A DNA stretch of 64,000 bases, taken from an uncultured Anaeromassilibacillus sp. (GTDB taxonomy: Bacteria > Bacillota > Clostridia > Oscillospirales > Acutalibacteraceae). Position 1 is the stretch's first letter; each line of letters starts with the position of its first letter. The position numbers were made by a program, and so were the translations under genes. The stretch covers positions 62,001 through 126,000 of the forward strand of contig CAKNKY010000002.1 of NCBI GenBank assembly GCA_930987725.1. The letters are read 5' to 3'. Shown in pieces: positions 60,513 to 64,000 of this stretch. Below the pieces are notes generated by a model, which worked only from the letters and a program-made list of their open reading frames with translations, made no database searches and was not told where the DNA came from.

Positions 60513-62009
60513 GTGAAGGTCTGCCTCGTTGCCGAAGGGTGCTACCCCTATGTGGTGGGCGGTGTGTCCAGCTGGGTGCACAGCCTCATCGGCCAGTTTC
60601 CGAACCTGGAATTCGCCGTCACGGCCATCATTGCGGGCAGGGAACAGAGCGGGAAGTTTGCCTACAAGCTGCCGCCGAACGTCACGGAGGTGCGGGAAAT
60701 TTATCTGAACGACTGCGAGTGGCAGGGCGGGCGGACGCGCGCCAGCTTCCGGCACCGGCTTTCCCGCACGGAGTTCGAGGCCATGCGCAGCCTTGTCATC
60801 GGCGATTCCGTGGACTGGGAGACGATCTTCCGCCTGTTTCAGGAAAAGCAGCTCTCGCTCAACCGCTTCCTTATGGGCCCCGATTTCCTGAAGATCGCCG
60901 AGGAGGTGTATGAGCTGCGCTATGGCAGCATCGTGTTTTCCGATTTCCTGTGGACGCTGCGCTCCATCTATCTGCCGCTGGGCTTCGCGCTGCAGCACGA
61001 CCCCGTGAAAGCCGATCTCTATCACTGCGTGGCCACCGGGTATTCCGGCATCGTGGGCAGCCTGGCAAGCTGGAAATACGGCGGCGCGCTGCTCATTTCG
61101 GAGCACGGCATCTACACGCGTGAGCGGGAGGAGGAGATCATCAAGGCCAAGTGGGTCACGGGCGTCTATAAAGATTTCTGGATCGAGCAGTTCCGCAAGA
61201 TGTCGCTGTGCGCCTACCAGCGGGCGGACCTCGTGACCTCCCTGTTCGAGGACGCGCGCAGCCTGCAGCTCGATCTCGGCTGCCCGAGGGAGAAGACGCG
61301 CGTCACGCCGAACGGCGTGGACATCACGCGCTTTGCCCATGTGCCCGGCAAGGAGCCGGACGATCCGATGATCCACATCGGCGCGGCCATCCGCGTGACG
61401 CCGATCAAGGACGTCAAGACGCTGATCAACGCGTTCTATTACGCCAAGCAGCGCGACGCGCGTCTGAAGCTCTGGATCATGGGCCCCTGGGAGGAGGACA
61501 GGGAATACGCGCAGGAGTGCTTTGAGCTCGTGGAATCGCTGCACGTGCAGGACATCGTGTTCACCGGCCGCATCCGCATGGAGGAGTACATCGGCCGCAT
61601 GGACGCGCTGATCCTCACGAGCATCAGCGAGGGCCAGCCGCTCGTGATCCTCGAGGGTTTTTCCGCGAAGAAGCCGTGCATCGCCACGAACGTGGGCAAC
61701 TGCCGCGGTCTGATCTACGGCGAAGGGGACGATTTCGGCCCGGCCGGCATCCTCACCCCGCCGATGAACATCGAGAAGATCGCCGACGCTATGGTTGCCA
61801 TCGCGGCGGACGGCGATGCGCGCGCCCGCATGGGGGAGGCCGGCTACCGCCGCGTGTGCAGCCGCTACCGCGTGGAGCAGATGCGCAGCACCTACCGCGC
61901 CATCTATCAGGAGCTGGCGCAGGCAAAGCATGTCCCCTGGCCGGAGGATTCCTACCGGCCGCATCCGGAACAGGAAGGAGGGAAAAGCCATGGCGGGAAT
62001 CGGAATTAG
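60513..62009 (+). CDS. pelF: PelF glycosyltransferase
   Basis: A 498-residue GT4 enzyme with the typical PelF start VCLVAEGCYPYVVGGVSSWV (the GGVSSWV loop binds the acceptor), the HGIYTRERE segment after residue 200, VTPNGVDITRF, and the donor-binding EX7E pair Glu373 and Glu381 (EGQPLVILE). PelF is the cytosolic synthase of Pel, using UDP-N-acetylgalactosamine. The GTG start at 60513 follows AAAGGAG. PelG begins before PelF ends, as in other pel operons. Confidence 0.93.
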   Translation: MKVCLVAEGCYPYVVGGVSSWVHSLIGQFPNLEFAVTAIIAGREQSGKFAYKLPPNVTEVREIYLNDCEWQGGRTRASFRHRLSRTEFEAMRSLVIGDSVDWETIFRLFQEKQLSLNRFLMGPDFLKIAEEVYELRYGSIVFSDFLWTLRSIYLPLGFALQHDPVKADLYHCVATGYSGIVGSLASWKYGGALLISEHGIYTREREEEIIKAKWVTGVYKDFWIEQFRKMSLCAYQRADLVTSLFEDARSLQLDLGCPREKTRVTPNGVDITRFAHVPGKEPDDPMIHIGAAIRVTPIKDVKTLINAFYYAKQRDARLKLWIMGPWEEDREYAQECFELVESLHVQDIVFTGRIRMEEYIGRMDALILTSISEGQPLVILEGFSAKKPCIATNVGNCRGLIYGEGDDFGPAGILTPPMNIEKIADAMVAIAADGDARARMGEAGYRRVCSRYRVEQMRSTYRAIYQELAQAKHVPWPEDSYRPHPEQEGGKSHGGNRN

Positions 62010-63465
62010 GCTCAACCGTATTTTCGGCAAGGAGTCGCAGTCGCTCGGCCGCGTGATCTACGGCTCCGTCTACAGCACGCTCGCCACCATCGCGCCCATG
62101 CTGCTCGTCATCGGCGCGCTGCTGCTCATGTACGTTGTGCTCGGCTTTTCCACCGTGGGTTATTTCGAGCGCGAGCTGTTCGCGTGCACGGTGCTGTATG
62201 TGTTCATCTTTTCTCTGATCACCGCCTCGCCGTTCAACTCCGTGCTCTCGAAATATGTGGGCGACCGGATCTTCGAGGAGCGGTATGACGATATTCTGCC
62301 CTGTGTCTATGTGGGGCTGGCGCTCCACGAATCCTTTGCCTGCCTGCTGGGCATCCCGTTCTGCCTGTGGGAGTACTTCGTGGGCGGGGTGGATGCCTAT
62401 TATGTGATCACGGGCTTCCTTGCCTACGCCTTTCTGGGGCTTGCCTTTGATTTCATGCTCTATCTCTCGATTTTGAAGCTGTACCGCCAGCTTTCGCTCT
62501 TCTTTTTCCTCGGCATGCTGCTTACCTTCCTGCTCTCGCTGCTCTTCCGCTTCGTGTTCCGGTGGAGCATCACCTACAGCATGCTGGCCGCGCTCGCGCT
62601 CGGCTTCTTCCTCATCGCCGTGCTGGAGCTCGGCTTTCTGAAAACGTATTTTCACGACAACAGCCGCTGCTACCGCGAGGTGTTCGGCTATTTCGGCACC
62701 TATTGGAAGCTCATACTCTCCAACTTTTTTTACGTCCTGGGCCTCTTCGTGCACAACTTTGTGTTCTGGACGAAGGAGGACATGAACCTGCGCCTGGTGG
62801 ACACCTTCGTCTGCAACCAGCCGTATGACATGGCGAGCTGCATCGCCATGTTCACGAACATTTCCGCGAGCGTGATTTTCATCGCCAATGTGGAGATGAA
62901 GTTCCACGCGCGCTACCAGGCCTACACGGAAGCCGTGCTCGGCGGCCGCCTGCGCGACATCCGCCAGGCAAAGAGCCGCATGTTCCGCCTGCTCTCGGAG
63001 CAGGTTGTGCGCATGGTGCAGCTGCAGTTCATCGTGTCCGTCGTGCTTTTCCTGCTGTGCCTCATCCTGCTGCCGCGCGTCGGCATGTCCGGCCTTGTCA
63101 TGACGATCTATCCCTGCATGGCGGCGGGATATTTCGCGCTGTTCCTCATGTACAGCGTCATGCTGTACCTGCAGTATTTCAACGATCTCACCGGCTGTGT
63201 GCTCACCGGCGGCCTGTTCTGCGCCGCCGTGCTCGCGGGCAGCATCCTCTGCCTGCAGCTGCCTGCCTATTGGTATGCGCTCGGCGTTTTTGCCGGCAGC
63301 GTGTTGGGCTTTTCCTTCGCCTATTTCCGTGTGCGCTGGGTGGAGCGCCACCTCGACGAGCACATCTTCTGCCGCGGCAGCCTGCTGCAGGAAAAGCGGG
63401 AGCCGATGCCGTCCGCCGCGGTTTACACCTGGCTTTCGCAGGAGGAGGATGCGCATGAAGCGTGA
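61990..63465 (+). CDS. pelG: PelG membrane transporter/synthase partner
   Basis: A 491-residue protein with about 12 membrane helices, matching PelG: an N-terminal GIGIRLNRIFGKESQSL, a segment with ITASPFNSVLSKYVGDRIFEERYDDI (key part SPFNSVLSKYVGDRIFEE), and a C-terminal cytosolic tail. PelG belongs to the MOP flippase group and forms a complex with PelF, PelD and PelE. The ATG at 61990 follows AAGGAGGG and overlaps pelF by 20 bp. The pairing PelF-PelG is the most diagnostic feature of the locus. Confidence 0.93.
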   Translation: MAGIGIRLNRIFGKESQSLGRVIYGSVYSTLATIAPMLLVIGALLLMYVVLGFSTVGYFERELFACTVLYVFIFSLITASPFNSVLSKYVGDRIFEERYDDILPCVYVGLALHESFACLLGIPFCLWEYFVGGVDAYYVITGFLAYAFLGLAFDFMLYLSILKLYRQLSLFFFLGMLLTFLLSLLFRFVFRWSITYSMLAALALGFFLIAVLELGFLKTYFHDNSRCYREVFGYFGTYWKLILSNFFYVLGLFVHNFVFWTKEDMNLRLVDTFVCNQPYDMASCIAMFTNISASVIFIANVEMKFHARYQAYTEAVLGGRLRDIRQAKSRMFRLLSEQVVRMVQLQFIVSVVLFLLCLILLPRVGMSGLVMTIYPCMAAGYFALFLMYSVMLYLQYFNDLTGCVLTGGLFCAAVLAGSILCLQLPAYWYALGVFAGSVLGFSFAYFRVRWVERHLDEHIFCRGSLLQEKREPMPSAAVYTWLSQEEDAHEA

Positions 63466-64000
63466 TCGTCCATCAGTCCTGTTTGTCATGACCACCATGG
63501 GTCGTGCCGGGGCGGAGCGCGCGCTGCTCAACCTGCTCGAAACCTTTCCCGAAGGGGAGTTTGATCTCTTTCTCTTCGCGCTGTTCCCCCACGGGGAGCT
63601 GTTCCAGGAGCTGCCGCGCCGCGTCACGGTGCTGAACCGGAAGGTGAGCGGTGTTTCGCCGCTCTCGTGGCACGGGCGGTTTTTGCTCGGCGCGCAGCTT
63701 CTGCGCGCCGCCTGCCGCAGCGGCGCATTGCGCCGTGCCCTGGGCTTTTACGCATCGCTGCGCAGGGGCGCACACCCTCTGCCGCGCGGCACGGCGCTGG
63801 AGAAGGCGATGCGCCGTCTCCTGGCGGACGGCGCCCTGCCTCCCGGCCGTGCCTTTGACTGCGCCGTGGCCTATCTGGAAGGCCCGGCCACGTGGTACAC
63901 GGCGGAGAAGGTGCGCGCGTCGCGTAAGGCGGCTTTTGTCCATGTGGAGTACGGAAAGGCCGGTTACCGCCGCGCGCTCGACGAGGGCGCCTATGGCTCG
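63455..64000 (+). CDS. GT4-type glycosyltransferase, 3'-truncated
   Basis: The frame runs from ATG 63455 to the window edge (182 codons) without a stop. It begins SVLFVMTTMGRAGAERALLNLL, whose G-x2-G-A-E-R motif is the acceptor-side loop of GT-B/GT4 enzymes, and has FDCAVAYLEGPATWYTAEKV near the end, typical of the family's N-terminal half. It overlaps PelG by 11 bp, with GGAGGAGG upstream, so it belongs to the operon. The donor-binding half lies outside. The sugar is unknown. Confidence 0.82.
   Translation, partial: MKRDRPSVLFVMTTMGRAGAERALLNLLETFPEGEFDLFLFALFPHGELFQELPRRVTVLNRKVSGVSPLSWHGRFLLGAQLLRAACRSGALRRALGFYASLRRGAHPLPRGTALEKAMRRLLADGALPPGRAFDCAVAYLEGPATWYTAEKVRASRKAAFVHVEYGKAGYRRALDEGAYGS

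Noticed and set aside
1..64000. CRISPR arrays, tRNA or rRNA genes, phage or IS genes
   Set aside because: No regularly spaced repeats, cloverleaf-like segments, rRNA-like conserved blocks, transposase or integrase sequences were recognised by eye.

Overview
The window looks like a chromosomal segment from a high-GC, strictly anaerobic Firmicute of the class Clostridia, probably a gut Oscillospiraceae/Ruminococcaceae-type organism. The evidence is a hydroxyproline dehydratase of the glycyl radical type with its radical SAM activase, an adenosylcobalamin-dependent ribonucleotide reductase, the [FeFe]-hydrogenase maturase HydF, a butyryl-CoA:acetate CoA-transferase-like enzyme, GatCAB-dependent tRNA amidation, a Bce-type regulator/kinase/ABC set and several plant-glycan glycosidases. 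No rRNA, tRNA, CRISPR array, insertion sequence or phage gene was recognised. Genes are densely packed and many promoters have a consensus-like -35/-10 pair with 17-bp spacing.

Layout: 0-3.3 kb, sulfur chemistry (truncated siroheme synthase, siroheme sulfite-reductase-like protein, CoA-disulfide reductase with rhodanese domain). 3.5-8.1 kb, L-rhamnose catabolism (AraC regulator, rhaB, rhaA, rhaD). 8.3-11.7 kb, trans-4-hydroxy-L-proline dehydratase and activase. 11.9-16.0 kb, aldo/keto reductase and gatCAB. 16-19.3 kb, MATE exporter, Lrp-type regulator, Gfo/Idh/MocA oxidoreductase. 19.4-24.1 kb, Bce-type two-component system and ABC transporter. 24.3-29.5 kb, an internally duplicated membrane protein, then a less GC-rich block with a substrate-binding/VWA lipoprotein, an XpaC-family protein and a second binding-like protein. 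29.6-34.5 kb, a glycolipid-type glycosyltransferase with a divergent PlsY, and an anion transporter with a glycosidase-like protein. 34.8-40.7 kb, class II ribonucleotide reductase, CoA-transferase, GH42 beta-galactosidase. 40.9-43.3 kb, an ECF sigma factor and a probable anti-sigma factor with an LCP-like outer domain. 43.4-49.5 kb, two envelope glycosyltransferase-type proteins, a lipoprotein, a TtcA-like protein and HydF. 49.6-51.5 kb, GH51 arabinofuranosidase. 51.7 kb to the end, a Pel-type exopolysaccharide operon that continues past the window.

The most interesting element is the Pel-like operon. Its PelD-like protein is fused to an N-terminal nucleotide-sugar epimerase domain that has lost the catalytic Tyr and Lys. 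Its C-terminal GGDEF domain has lost the active site but keeps the RxxD c-di-GMP inhibitory site. The operon also encodes a large GT-C-like membrane protein not found in the classical pel set, and a DUF2194-like protein in the PelA position without a visible deacetylase motif. Other unusual elements are the sigma/anti-sigma pair, the XpaC/VWA module without TelA, and the tandemly duplicated membrane protein at 24.3 kb.
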